A DNA stretch of 64,000 bases from a candidate division CSSED10-310 bacterium. Its GTDB lineage: Bacteria; CSSED10-310. The stretch spans positions 114,069 to 178,068 of the forward strand of contig JAFGEQ010000002.1 in the NCBI GenBank assembly GCA_016931515.1. The letters run 5' to 3'. Shown one piece after another: positions 56,501-62,957 of the stretch. The notes under the pieces were generated by a model, which searched no databases, had not been told where the DNA came from, and saw only the letters and a list, made by a program, of their open reading frames with translations. The stretch's first letter is position 1. Each line of letters starts with the position of its first letter. The translations under genes were made by a program, and so were the position numbers.

Positions 56501-57154
56501 GTCGAATATTCGCTGGTGGAGGGTGGATACGAAGGTGCCGGAAACATCGATGCGGATCCGCTGTTCACGGCAGGCCCCATGGGCGCCTTTTACCTGAGCC
56601 AGGCAGCCGCTGGACAGGCAGCGGACAGCCCCGCTGTCGATGCGGGAGCGCTACCGGCCGATACTGCCGCGATCAGCTCACCGGACGGAGACGTTTACCT
56701 GTCCGGGTTCGTGACGCGGACGGATCACGCCACTGAAACCGGTCCGGTTGATCTCGGATACCACTACCCCGAAACGATTCCGCCCCCGGAGCCCGAGTGT
56801 CGGACATTCGGATGCCAGATCGAGATGCCGTCGCACTATTTTCGTGCGGGAGATGATGTCTACTGCCGGGTGGCAGTCTGCAATTCAGAGCCGGTAACGA
56901 TGACCTCCGCGCCGGTATTCGTCATCCTGGAGCTGGCCGGATCGTATTTTTTTGCGCCGGGGTTTTCGGTTTTTGATTTGTATGTCATGGATCTGGAGCC
57001 TGGCGAGACCGTCATCGAGGTATTGCCGCCGTTCACGTGGCCGGAAGGTACGGGCCCATTTGATGATGCCTGCTGGTATGCGGCTGTGACTGATCGGGAC
57101 ATCACGATAATTCTGGGTGTGCTGGATATTTTCCGGTTCGGGTGGGGAGAGTAG
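53516..57154 (+). CDS. Secreted right-handed beta-helix protein with shared C-terminal domain
   Basis: The 1212-residue protein has a signal peptide (about 1-40, cleavage near ACA), then many parallel beta-helix rungs with polymorphic-repeat signatures such as CRFSGNTAEYGGSIA, FIGNAAGFGGAVYI and FSGNAAEGNGGAIYC. Two DUF1565-like units begin DVYVSPDGSDLNDG and DMYVSPLGDDANSG. The last about 110 residues contain VILELAGSYFFAPGFS and PFTWPEGTG, and correspond to the C-terminal domain of the proteins at 11026 and 49140. Beta-helix proteins bind or cleave extracellular glycans or act as adhesins; there are no lyase-specific residues I can identify. The start has AGGAGG. Confidence 0.88.
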   Translation: MTKRTRFLTNPFQFIQPGMTFFQWLLLTIAAASIACAADLHVPADYPTIQAAVDAAEDADCILVADGVFSGDGFTNIEFKDITMALQSENGPLGCVIDCEHQSIFCNIIGIQTGTLTISGFTVINGSTGYEGGCAIRSSNSSPIIQKCNFFYNGDIDREIKGGALFFLAGAPVVDQCQFEFNAAGLHGGAIAAHSSEPLITHCTFTGNLALRGGAIYLYNSEAVIGGAEGSGNTFHDNWAPYGADLFSDSETVHDARNNLFDGDFDSDFYVLPGTQFDLTGSTIQQAPIESDVYVSPDGSDLNDGLSVTTPFKTIRYALSRLSAGASNPLTVHLSSSVFSIAGSGQTFPLPLLDHVRILGTGSDRTILDATGIESLFLDMHGNGCILEKLGLVNATGRAVAFDYGELTVDNCRFADNIDEGGLRIGNESYAAVSDSVFENNQSDGFNSQGSAIEMDLQADMDAWNCDFISNSAYYGGALHLNAGTASLDNCRFSGNTAEYGGSIATSQRCTLILRNSDISNSSAVTRGGAINCQGVHLGEITGCVFHNNTMPMIDPNSMGGAIYFGYQNGMESCTIRECSFIGNAAGFGGAVYIDENCPTVIENSSFEKNQAFGGGAIGVTQNGLTLGGSLETGNEFSGNRAGAGADLFSFHATGDVMSARFNVFDGNIQSDYFISPVDRFNLTGSTGSIKQVFMDMYVSPLGDDANSGITPVQPVRSLTHALRRIVGSETNPLLLHVAAGHYSELDTGETFPLPCLPWVTVVTEGEGSPIINGNGVDSIWVACNENPVIENMVLQGGNRAIMCSYNTILTLRDSWILNNVTGGSGGGIWSGWTGSLKMEHCRFSGNAAEGNGGAIYCSRNDEISQALQVWDCIFTGNSAANGGAISQHRGKGYIACCLFDGNQADYGGGYHCDDQVTTRIDSCLFTANDAGISGTALFIQSNSSPAIRYCTVTQNLGPFGGEAVLSRWSHPLISHCIVWNNAANEIDTFGYEATVEYSLVEGGYEGAGNIDADPLFTAGPMGAFYLSQAAAGQAADSPAVDAGALPADTAAISSPDGDVYLSGFVTRTDHATETGPVDLGYHYPETIPPPEPECRTFGCQIEMPSHYFRAGDDVYCRVAVCNSEPVTMTSAPVFVILELAGSYFFAPGFSVFDLYVMDLEPGETVIEVLPPFTWPEGTGPFDDACWYAAVTDRDITIILGVLDIFRFGWGE

Positions 57155-57279
57155 ACGTGACCCTTAACGGCTTGATGGCCGGGGAGGCGGGGCCGGTCCC
57201 AAGGAATCGGATGACTTTCATTCGACTTCATCTTGGGTTATTCTGGTTATGTTCGGATTTCTCGACGATGGGATTGAAA

Positions 57280-57540
57280 ATGGAATCTCCTGTATCAGAT
57301 ACATCTCGTGAAGTGCACGACCTGATGATCGAAGGATATCGGGCGATGCCTCCATGGAAAAAATTACGGATCGCCGGGCAACTGACATGCTCCGTCCAGC
57401 GGATGGCTTTAGCACGCATTCGTGCAAAACATGGGACAATCACGGAAAAAGAAGAACGCCTTCGACTGGCATCGCTCTGGTTGGACGGCGATACCATGCG
57501 CCGTGTTTTTCAGTGGGACCCCGATGAAAAAGGGTTCTGA
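57280..57540 (+). CDS. Small protein linked to nucleotidyltransferase gene
   Basis: The 86-residue helical protein reads MESPVSDTSREVHDLMIEGYRAM at its start and contains MPPWKKLRIAGQLTCSVQRMALARIRAKHG. It is small and basic, and I do not recognise a family. An ATG at 57268 and a longer frame to 57142 are alternatives; GGGA lies six bases before 57280. Its 3' end overlaps the nucleotidyltransferase gene by 17 bases, which is typical of two-gene modules whose products work together. A toxin-antitoxin type role is a plausible guess only. Confidence 0.6.
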   Translation: MESPVSDTSREVHDLMIEGYRAMPPWKKLRIAGQLTCSVQRMALARIRAKHGTITEKEERLRLASLWLDGDTMRRVFQWDPDEKGF

Positions 57541-58117
57541 AGCAGGTTTTATCGATCCGATTCTGATAATTCAGAATGTTGCCGGAGTTCTGGAATCGCT
57601 TGATATTCGTTATTTTTTAACTGGATCGTTTGCCAGTTCACTTCATGGAATTCCGAGAGCGACCAATGATGCCGATCTTGTTGTTGAAATGACAGAAGGT
57701 GATGTTTCTGCTGTCTTTGATCACTTCCGGGCGGAATTCTATATCAGCATGGATGCGATGCGTGAAGCTGTCATTCGTCAAAGATCATTCAACCTGATCC
57801 ATCTGATGACCATGTTTAAAATTGATATCTTTGTTATTCAGCCGGAGTCTCTTCCTGAAATGGACCGACGGCAGGCGATTGCCCTCTCCGATGGGACGGA
57901 TGCTGAAATTTTTGTGGCCGCACCGGAGGATGTCATCGTGCGAAAACTGATGTGGTACAAACTCGGCAACGAAGTGGCCGCTCAACAATGGCAGGATGTT
58001 CTCGGTATTCTTCGGGTGAGGTGCAATGAACTCGATTATGAGCTTTTGATGAAAACCGCTCGGCATCACGATGTTGCTTCTTTTCTCGAAAAAGCTATAG
58101 ATGAAGCCGAAAAATAA
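57524..58117 (+). CDS. Nucleotidyltransferase-fold protein (DUF6036/MNT-like)
   Basis: The 197-residue protein, started at MKKGSEAG, contains the nucleotidyltransferase signature YFLTGSFASSLHGIPRATNDADLVVEM (GS with a D-x-D pair) and FKIDIFV as the third acidic position. This belongs to the AbiEii/MNT-like family; relatives act as toxins, antitoxin-like nucleotidylases or defence proteins. It overlaps the small upstream gene by 17 bases, forming a compact module. A hairpin immediately follows its stop codon. A function in toxin-antitoxin or phage defence is inference. Confidence 0.78.
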   Translation: MKKGSEAGFIDPILIIQNVAGVLESLDIRYFLTGSFASSLHGIPRATNDADLVVEMTEGDVSAVFDHFRAEFYISMDAMREAVIRQRSFNLIHLMTMFKIDIFVIQPESLPEMDRRQAIALSDGTDAEIFVAAPEDVIVRKLMWYKLGNEVAAQQWQDVLGILRVRCNELDYELLMKTARHHDVASFLEKAIDEAEK

Positions 58118-58133
58118 TGCCGGGAAACCGGCA
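58118..58133. repeat. Short perfect hairpin after the nucleotidyltransferase gene
   Basis: TGCCGG, GAAA loop, CCGGCA overlaps the end of the gene's 3' region. There is no T-run, so it may be an mRNA-stabilising stem or a palindromic repeat rather than a terminator. Confidence 0.6.
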
Positions 58134-58281
58134 TGGAACGATGGGATTCCGGCACATATGGATGAAGTACTCTCGGGAGGAGGGAATTTTCCCAGTTACC
58201 GGCCCATCCCCGGATCTCAGTACATCGTGCTCTCGATTTACATACGCCTTCCCGTCGCAAGCGACAAAAAGGGGTGGAGAA

Positions 58282-58360
58282 TCAGCTGTTGGCGATTGAC
58301 TTTTAGCGTTTGGCTACAATGATTTAGCTAATAGCCGACAGCTGATAGCAACAGCCAACA
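58282..58360. repeat. Degenerate GCTATCAGCTATTAGC-like repeat tract
   Basis: Several near-copies of AGCTGNTNGC-type words (AGCTGTTGGC, AGCTAATAGC, AGCTGATAGC) occur in about 80 bases between the nucleotidyltransferase and threonine synthase-like genes. No ORF or hairpin of note is found here. Its origin is unknown. Confidence 0.4.
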
Positions 58361-58400
58361 GGCGCGTCCAACGCAGCGACTTGTCGAGAGCCATTCGAAT

Positions 58401-59495
58401 TCATTTCAACCCGTGCCCCGTCAGCACCGTCAGGATGGGATCCGGCACGTCAACCCGACTCTCGATGACCGCCCGGACCCCGGCTGGGCCGACGGCCGCC
58501 GTTTTCTCGATGCACAAACCGGAATGCCATGCCTGCCGAAACGCCTCTTCCATCAATTCCTCAGTCACAGTGATCATTCCACCTCCCGTTTCTCTCACAG
58601 CGGCCACAATCATCTCACCGAGAAACGGCCGGGTCACGGCGATGCCTTCCGCCAATGTCGGTTTGCAGGCGTCTTTCACGGGCTGGTGATGGAATAAGTC
58701 GACGACAGGGGAGCAATTCCGCGATTGGACTCCTATCAGTCGGGGTAATACGTCCATAATTCCGCGTGCTATCAACTCCTTAAAGCCTGTATATAGACCG
58801 AGAATCAGCGAGCCGTTACCGACCGGAACAACGACGGTTCCGGGGACTGTGTGTCCCATCTGCTCCCACAACTCGAACGCCATCGTCTTGACACCATGCA
58901 GCAAGAGCGGGTGGCGATAATGCGATGCGTAGAACGCCGTTTCCGCTTCCTTCACCGCCGCTGCAGCAGTTTCTTCGCGAGTGCCCGGGACCCGTTCCAG
59001 ATCCGCTCCGTATGCCATGATCTGTCGCAATTTTCCCTCGGACGTGGAAGCCGGTACAAAAATCCGGCAGGCTATTCCCGCGCGGGCAGAGTAGGCAGCA
59101 ACAGCAGCGCCGGCATTGCCGGACGAATCAGCCACAATCCTGTCGACACCCAGGTGCCGGGCCATTGTGATCAGGACAGTGGCTCCGCGATCTTTGAAGG
59201 AGCCTGACGGCTGCTGGTATTCATGTTTGAACCAGACGGGCCGGTTGGCGACGGATTCGGCCGTCAGCGCTGTGGAAGGCTCGCCAAGCGATACAATACC
59301 GGCGCTTCCGGGCACAGGAATTGTCTGGCGGTACCGCCAGACGCCGAATTTATCTTCCTCGACCGGCAGTCCCTGCGCATAGTGATCCGAGCGCAATTCC
59401 CAATGTGCACGACAGATCGGGCAGCACCAGAACGGCACATCGACGCTTTCGATATGACCGCACCGCGAACATAACAGAACAAAAGGCGTATCCAT
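58401..59495 (-). CDS. Threonine synthase-like PLP-dependent enzyme
   Basis: The 364-residue protein starts at MDTPFV, with GAGGGTG upstream; a GTG start 15 bases earlier is possible. An N-terminal zinc-ribbon-like segment (CSRCGH, WCCPIC) is followed by a fold-type II PLP enzyme with the Schiff-base lysine Lys101 in QPSGSFKDRGA, ADSSGNAGAAVAAY and VPVGNGSLILGL. Threonine synthases of this subgroup convert O-phosphohomoserine to threonine. Other family members include cysteate and diaminopropionate synthases, so the exact substrate is open. No other threonine-pathway gene is in the window. Confidence 0.82.
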   Translation of the reverse strand: MDTPFVLLCSRCGHIESVDVPFWCCPICRAHWELRSDHYAQGLPVEEDKFGVWRYRQTIPVPGSAGIVSLGEPSTALTAESVANRPVWFKHEYQQPSGSFKDRGATVLITMARHLGVDRIVADSSGNAGAAVAAYSARAGIACRIFVPASTSEGKLRQIMAYGADLERVPGTREETAAAAVKEAETAFYASHYRHPLLLHGVKTMAFELWEQMGHTVPGTVVVPVGNGSLILGLYTGFKELIARGIMDVLPRLIGVQSRNCSPVVDLFHHQPVKDACKPTLAEGIAVTRPFLGEMIVAAVRETGGGMITVTEELMEEAFRQAWHSGLCIEKTAAVGPAGVRAVIESRVDVPDPILTVLTGHGLK

Positions 59496-59546
59496 AACAG
59501 GCACCCTCACTGAAACTGACAGTATGAGTTTACATGAAACCGTGTT

Positions 59547-61043
59547 TTATTGCGAGTCAACTGGAGTCCCTAAGACTGTCACAAGATCAATTCCGGAGAT
59601 TCCCGCCGCCTCACATTGCTGCCGCCATTCTTCGGTTTGTATTTTACCTTCATGCAACTCGCGGATGATCTTGAATGGATATATTTTTGATCCATTATTT
59701 TGAAGAAAAATATCATCGTGAAAATGGACATGCGGCTGCCATCCTTTTGTTTTGAGAGTTACAGCCAGTGCTGCTCCCAATGCGGAGACTGCTTGTGATT
59801 TCCTGTCATCGCTGGTGTACTTGTCACGGAACTTCCTTGCGAATTGATCCAGGTTCAAAGCCAGTTCCGGGAAGGAATCCGGCGTAATCCCGGATAATTG
59901 GGACATGTAGTCCCGGGCATATTTTCTCCACATTGGAATATATACACGTGGTCCGATCTCATCCCATGACAGAGACTTGTATCCGGATTTCCGGTTCAGT
60001 TGCGCCAGAACTGAAAAGAGCTGATCTTCCAACGATAGCGCATTTCTTATCAGGGAAATCGCGGGGCGATCATCCTCCGTTTTTTTTCCGAGAGGCAGTA
60101 TTACCGCTGCCCGGATGCGCAGCTGCAAGGACGGATGCGTGTCATAAGGATGAATACTTCCTTCATTTAACTCCGAGTCAATCACATCAGCCATTAATCT
60201 GACTATCGCGGGTTCAGTCAGATAACGCTCAAACCCTTCAATCACAGGAGGATGAAATCCTGCACTGAGTACCGGCGTCAGTTCGTTCCGCCAAAACACG
60301 TCAAATGCGATCGAACTGCCGTGAATTTTCTTCAGTCCTTCAATCAGAGCATCGGATCCCGCAATCCTGGAAGCAAGCGCATCAGCTGCGATCTCCTGCC
60401 GCCTAGATATTGCATGCGTTATTCGTAAAAAGAGTTTGCCATAAAGATTGAAAGGCAACTGCATTAGCGTACTGTGATCAGACAGATTTTCAATTGTCCG
60501 GCTGATCGCAACCCGTGTCTTGTAAATCCAAGGACCCAGCTTGGTATCTCCACCATAATAATGCCCGAACTCATGCGCAAACACTGCCTTGAGTTGAGAC
60601 ACATTCAATATCTGGAGCAAAGGAAGGCCGATTCCCATAATCCGCCGGTCTCCGATACCCATTACACCTCCGCGGTTTGCGACCCAGGCGTTTATTTCAG
60701 GAACAAGGTAGATTTCAGACGGTATTTTCAGCCGGGTAGCATCCGCTACTTCACTGATCATCTTAAAAAGCTCAGGCTGCTCTGCAGGATTCAAACGAGG
60801 ACCGGGGGGAGTGAAACGATCGCGCCTTGGAACAATGGACCATAGAACTGTGCCCGTGCCGACGAGTAAAAACAGCGATATTCGAAAATTTATCCGATGA
60901 CCATAGTGAATCATGGCATATACAAGGAAAAACATTGATGCCGCCATGGCAAGAGCCAGGATATAGAACCCGATCATCAGTAAAATAGCGGTGACAGCGC
61001 GGCCTGTCAGCGATAGAGATGACTGTGTAGCTGGTGACAACAT
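59547..61043 (-). CDS. M48-family membrane metallopeptidase
   Basis: The 498-residue protein has two N-terminal transmembrane segments (about 17-44 and 52-70) and a cytosolic-facing M48 catalytic domain with HEFGH (His157, Glu158, His161) and a later glutamate in RRQEIAADALA as the third zinc ligand. HtpX and Oma1-like proteases with this layout degrade misfolded membrane proteins. It overlaps a truncated CMD gene by 37 bases and reuses its GGAGG as ribosome binding site (11-base spacing). The C-terminal 250 residues are not recognised. Confidence 0.88.
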   Translation of the reverse strand: MLSPATQSSLSLTGRAVTAILLMIGFYILALAMAASMFFLVYAMIHYGHRINFRISLFLLVGTGTVLWSIVPRRDRFTPPGPRLNPAEQPELFKMISEVADATRLKIPSEIYLVPEINAWVANRGGVMGIGDRRIMGIGLPLLQILNVSQLKAVFAHEFGHYYGGDTKLGPWIYKTRVAISRTIENLSDHSTLMQLPFNLYGKLFLRITHAISRRQEIAADALASRIAGSDALIEGLKKIHGSSIAFDVFWRNELTPVLSAGFHPPVIEGFERYLTEPAIVRLMADVIDSELNEGSIHPYDTHPSLQLRIRAAVILPLGKKTEDDRPAISLIRNALSLEDQLFSVLAQLNRKSGYKSLSWDEIGPRVYIPMWRKYARDYMSQLSGITPDSFPELALNLDQFARKFRDKYTSDDRKSQAVSALGAALAVTLKTKGWQPHVHFHDDIFLQNNGSKIYPFKIIRELHEGKIQTEEWRQQCEAAGISGIDLVTVLGTPVDSQ

Positions 61044-61264
61044 AAAAGTAATGACCTCCGGGTAGCCCCATTTTCCATCGCCTGCGTGGCCAGGGCTCTG
61101 ACTCCGTTTTCCGCATGGGCAGCGGCATCGATCGCCATTGCGATGAGCAGTTTGTGCTTTTTCGACAGTTCCCCATCACGGAATGCCAGTTCGTGCATTC
61201 TGCCTATCTCATCGGACAGCAACGCGTCATTATCCTTTATCGGTTTCAGCGGATCGAATTTCAT
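61007..61264 (-). pseudogene. Truncated carboxymuconolactone decarboxylase/AhpD-like gene
   Basis: The 85-residue frame begins MKFDPLKPIKDNDALLSDEIGRMHELAFRDGELSKKHKLLIAMAIDAAAHAENGVRALATQAMENGAT, which is a typical CMD-family N-terminus. After that point the frame diverges to RRSLLLCCHQ. Removing one G in the CGGAGG stretch gives GATREVITFM, the expected continuation, which then merges into the M48 reading frame. The usual C-terminal helix of about 30 residues is missing. I read it as a truncated, frameshifted remnant, though it might still be translated. It has its own GGAAGG site. Confidence 0.72.
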
Positions 61265-61374
61265 GACGGTTTCCTTCCATTTCTCGTGACTTCTTCTTTT
61301 TCAGACCTAGCCGGTAAAACATAATAACAACGGACAGGCAGGGTCAGTCCCTTAGCCAGGAAAATATGTACCTG

Positions 61375-61410
61375 TTGAATATCCAATATCGAACAGGGAA
61401 TGTCCAACGA
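61375..61410 (+). repeat. Dispersed intergenic repeat, TTGAATATCCAATATCGAAC type
   Basis: This A/T-rich word recurs at 62506-62526 in the same orientation with 18 of 21 leading positions identical. Such degenerate TTGAAT...CGAAC tracts look like decayed small mobile elements. No coding potential. Confidence 0.5.
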
Positions 61411-61502
61411 TAAAGTGAGGATCTACTTGTCATCACGCAGTGCAACCAGCTAAACTGATATCCGTTTTTTTAGGCATCAAGTCGCAAATAAGGAGGTTCC
61501 TC

Positions 61503-61925
61503 ATGTTTGCAAAACAATTCGGCAATACCTGGATCATCCGGATCAAGCGAGGCGAGGAAGTCGTTGCATCACTGGAGAAAGCGTGTCGCGACAACGGTAT
61601 CCGGCTGGGTTCTCTGACGGCGATCGGCGCTGTCAATGAAGCAACCATCGGCCTCTACGATGTCGAGAAAAAGGTCTATCATTCGGAGAGTTACAGCGGG
61701 GATATGGAAATCGTCAACCTGACCGGTAATGTCACGACAATGAACGGAGAAGTGTATCTCCACATGCATGTCAGCCTGTCCGATGCAACCCACAAGCTGT
61801 TCGGCGGCCATCTGAACCGGGCGGTAGTCAGCGCCACCTGCGAGGTGTTCATTCATACGGTTCCCGGTGAAGTTGGACGGTTCAAGGATGCGGAGACGGG
61901 ATTGAATTTGATGGAGTTGGAATAG
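61503..61925 (+). CDS. PPC/DUF296-domain protein
   Basis: The 140-residue protein is started at MFAKQF, where AGGAGG lies upstream; an extension to 61440 is unlikely. It is a PPC (DUF296) fold protein: WIIRIKRGEEVVASLEKAC, SLTAIGAVNEATIGLYD, HMHVSLSD and LFGGHLNRAVV. The three histidines in HMH and GGH form the metal site of the family. Bacterial members are small trimeric proteins of uncertain role, related to the domain in plant AT-hook proteins. No DNA-binding tail is present here. It is monocistronic in appearance. Confidence 0.87.
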   Translation: MFAKQFGNTWIIRIKRGEEVVASLEKACRDNGIRLGSLTAIGAVNEATIGLYDVEKKVYHSESYSGDMEIVNLTGNVTTMNGEVYLHMHVSLSDATHKLFGGHLNRAVVSATCEVFIHTVPGEVGRFKDAETGLNLMELE

Positions 61926-61969
61926 TTACCCCGCCCTTTATGCGTTTGGATGGTCTTCGATGGTTGATC

Positions 61970-61996
61970 GTAGAGCGAAAAATTTTTCGCCCTTAC
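61970..61996. repeat. REP-like palindrome, GTAGAGCGAAA type
   Basis: GTAGAGCGAAAA pairs with TTTTTCGCCCTTAC around an A/T-rich centre with one gap. It matches the element at 53332-53358 and lies between the PPC gene and the next secreted-protein gene. Confidence 0.6.
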
Positions 61997-62055
61997 CAAA
62001 CAGTTGTTACAAACGATTTATGTTTTATCAGACAGATCCGGAGGTTGTACCAGAT

Positions 62056-62475
62056 ATGAAAGCGAAGAGTTTATGGCTGATTTTTTTCCTTTTTTTAACC
62101 AGATTGGCGTTCACCAGTCCTGCCCAGGCCGTGCTGCCGCCCGGTGCGATCGACAACGCCCGGCAGTCCGCTCAGGAATGCCTGGTGATTGAAATAACGA
62201 AGGTTGCCGCCACCAGATATGACTTGAACGGCCGTCAGGACATTTTTTATACGGCAAAAGTAGTGAAAGTCGAGCGGTCAGCCAACTCGATACATGCCGG
62301 TGATTCCATCACTTTCAAATCCTATGCAATCGATCCGAAAATGGCTGCGGGTATTGACGGTCCGGTGCCTCCGACGCTTCTGGCAGCCGGCTGGACCGGC
62401 CGGGTCTGGCTCAACAAGGGGCAGGACGGGCTGACGATTGCGGTGCACGGGCACAGTTTTCAGGCGATGAAGTAA
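62056..62475 (+). CDS. Small secreted protein of unknown function
   Basis: The start is taken at MKAKSL, with GGAGG eleven bases upstream; a longer frame to 61960 lacks support. The 139-residue product has a signal peptide (about 1-23, ending AQA). The rest is a small beta-rich domain with VKVERSANSIHAGDSITFKSY, the kind of fold seen in DUF-type exported proteins, and no cysteine motif. I do not recognise a family. It sits just before a transposase remnant. Confidence 0.65.
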   Translation: MKAKSLWLIFFLFLTRLAFTSPAQAVLPPGAIDNARQSAQECLVIEITKVAATRYDLNGRQDIFYTAKVVKVERSANSIHAGDSITFKSYAIDPKMAAGIDGPVPPTLLAAGWTGRVWLNKGQDGLTIAVHGHSFQAMK

Positions 62476-62505
62476 GAGGACTTCGCTTTCGGTTATTTCA
62501 TTCGG

Positions 62506-62540
62506 TTCAATTTCCAATGTCGAACACTCAACACCCCAAG
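62506..62540 (+). repeat. Second copy of the TTGAAT...CGAAC intergenic repeat
   Basis: TTCAATTTCCAATGTCGAAC matches the repeat at 61375 in the same orientation. It abuts the 3' end of the transposase remnant. Confidence 0.5.
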
Positions 62541-62592
62541 TGGGATTGGCTGTTATTCTTTTAATGAGTTATGATGTCGTACAACGGTGCAG

Positions 62593-62613
62593 GGAGGGGT
62601 CCTGTGCCCCTCC
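62593..62613. repeat. REP-like palindrome inside RAYT remnant
   Basis: GGAGGGG, seven-base loop, CCCCTCC: a perfect seven-pair GC-rich hairpin within the transposase remnant. It resembles short REP elements that RAYTs mobilise. Confidence 0.68.
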
Positions 62614-62739
62614 TGTCGGATGCGGCAATCACCTTTTCCGATTTGTTTTCAATGGATTCAACGCAATTATTGCCACCGTTTACAATGATATTGTCGTTAC
62701 TATCGACACCGTCAACATTGGTTTTATCATCATCATGGA

Positions 62740-62760
62740 GGACGGGCATAAAACCCGTCC
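62740..62760. repeat. Second REP-like palindrome inside RAYT remnant
   Basis: GGACGGG, CATAAAA loop, CCCGTCC forms a perfect seven-pair hairpin, flanked by GTCCCTAC on the right, which resembles other GTAGGGA-type REPs. It is part of the open frame of the remnant. Confidence 0.68.
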
Positions 62761-62930
62761 CTACAATTCCTGGATCAATGGCTTGTGGATCATCATTTGC
62801 AAGGGATATAATCTGCAGGATTCCATGGAAATGGTTCGGCATTATCTTGTACGTGTCCAGAAATACGTGGTCATACCGTTCCGGGATCCGGTTCCATTCC
62901 GCATCAACCAATTTCCCTGAGCCATTACAA

Positions 62931-62957
62931 GCGTCTGGTTCATGCGTTGGTTAGAGC
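62931..62957 (-). other. Truncated attC half-site at the 3' end of the cassette
   Basis: Reading the minus strand, GCTCTAACCAACGCATGAACC and the following AGACGC look like the R''-L'' start of an integron attC site. The stop codon of the cysteine peptidase gene lies inside it, as usual for cassettes. Its GCTCTAAC is exactly complementary to GTTAGAGC, and TTAGAGC is the first sequence of the cassette at 63902-63908. The second half of the attC is replaced by the RAYT remnant. Confidence 0.7.

Larger units (their letters stand above)
62545..62919 (-). pseudogene. Broken REP-associated tyrosine transposase (RAYT) remnant
   Basis: On the minus strand NGSGKLVDAEWNRIPERYDHVFLDTYKIMPNHFHGIL matches the Y1/HUH transposase start, with the HxH motif in NHFHG. 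The open frame then runs through two palindromes to LYDIITH and a stop. Restoring one base gives HFKRITANP, as expected in an intact RAYT, so a frameshift is likely. The normal N-terminus and the C-terminal catalytic tyrosine helix are missing. It sits directly against a truncated attC and is probably not functional. Confidence 0.8.

Noticed and set aside
62593..62760. CRISPR array suggested by GC-rich palindromes
   Set aside because: Only two hairpins with different arms, no constant spacing and no cas genes.
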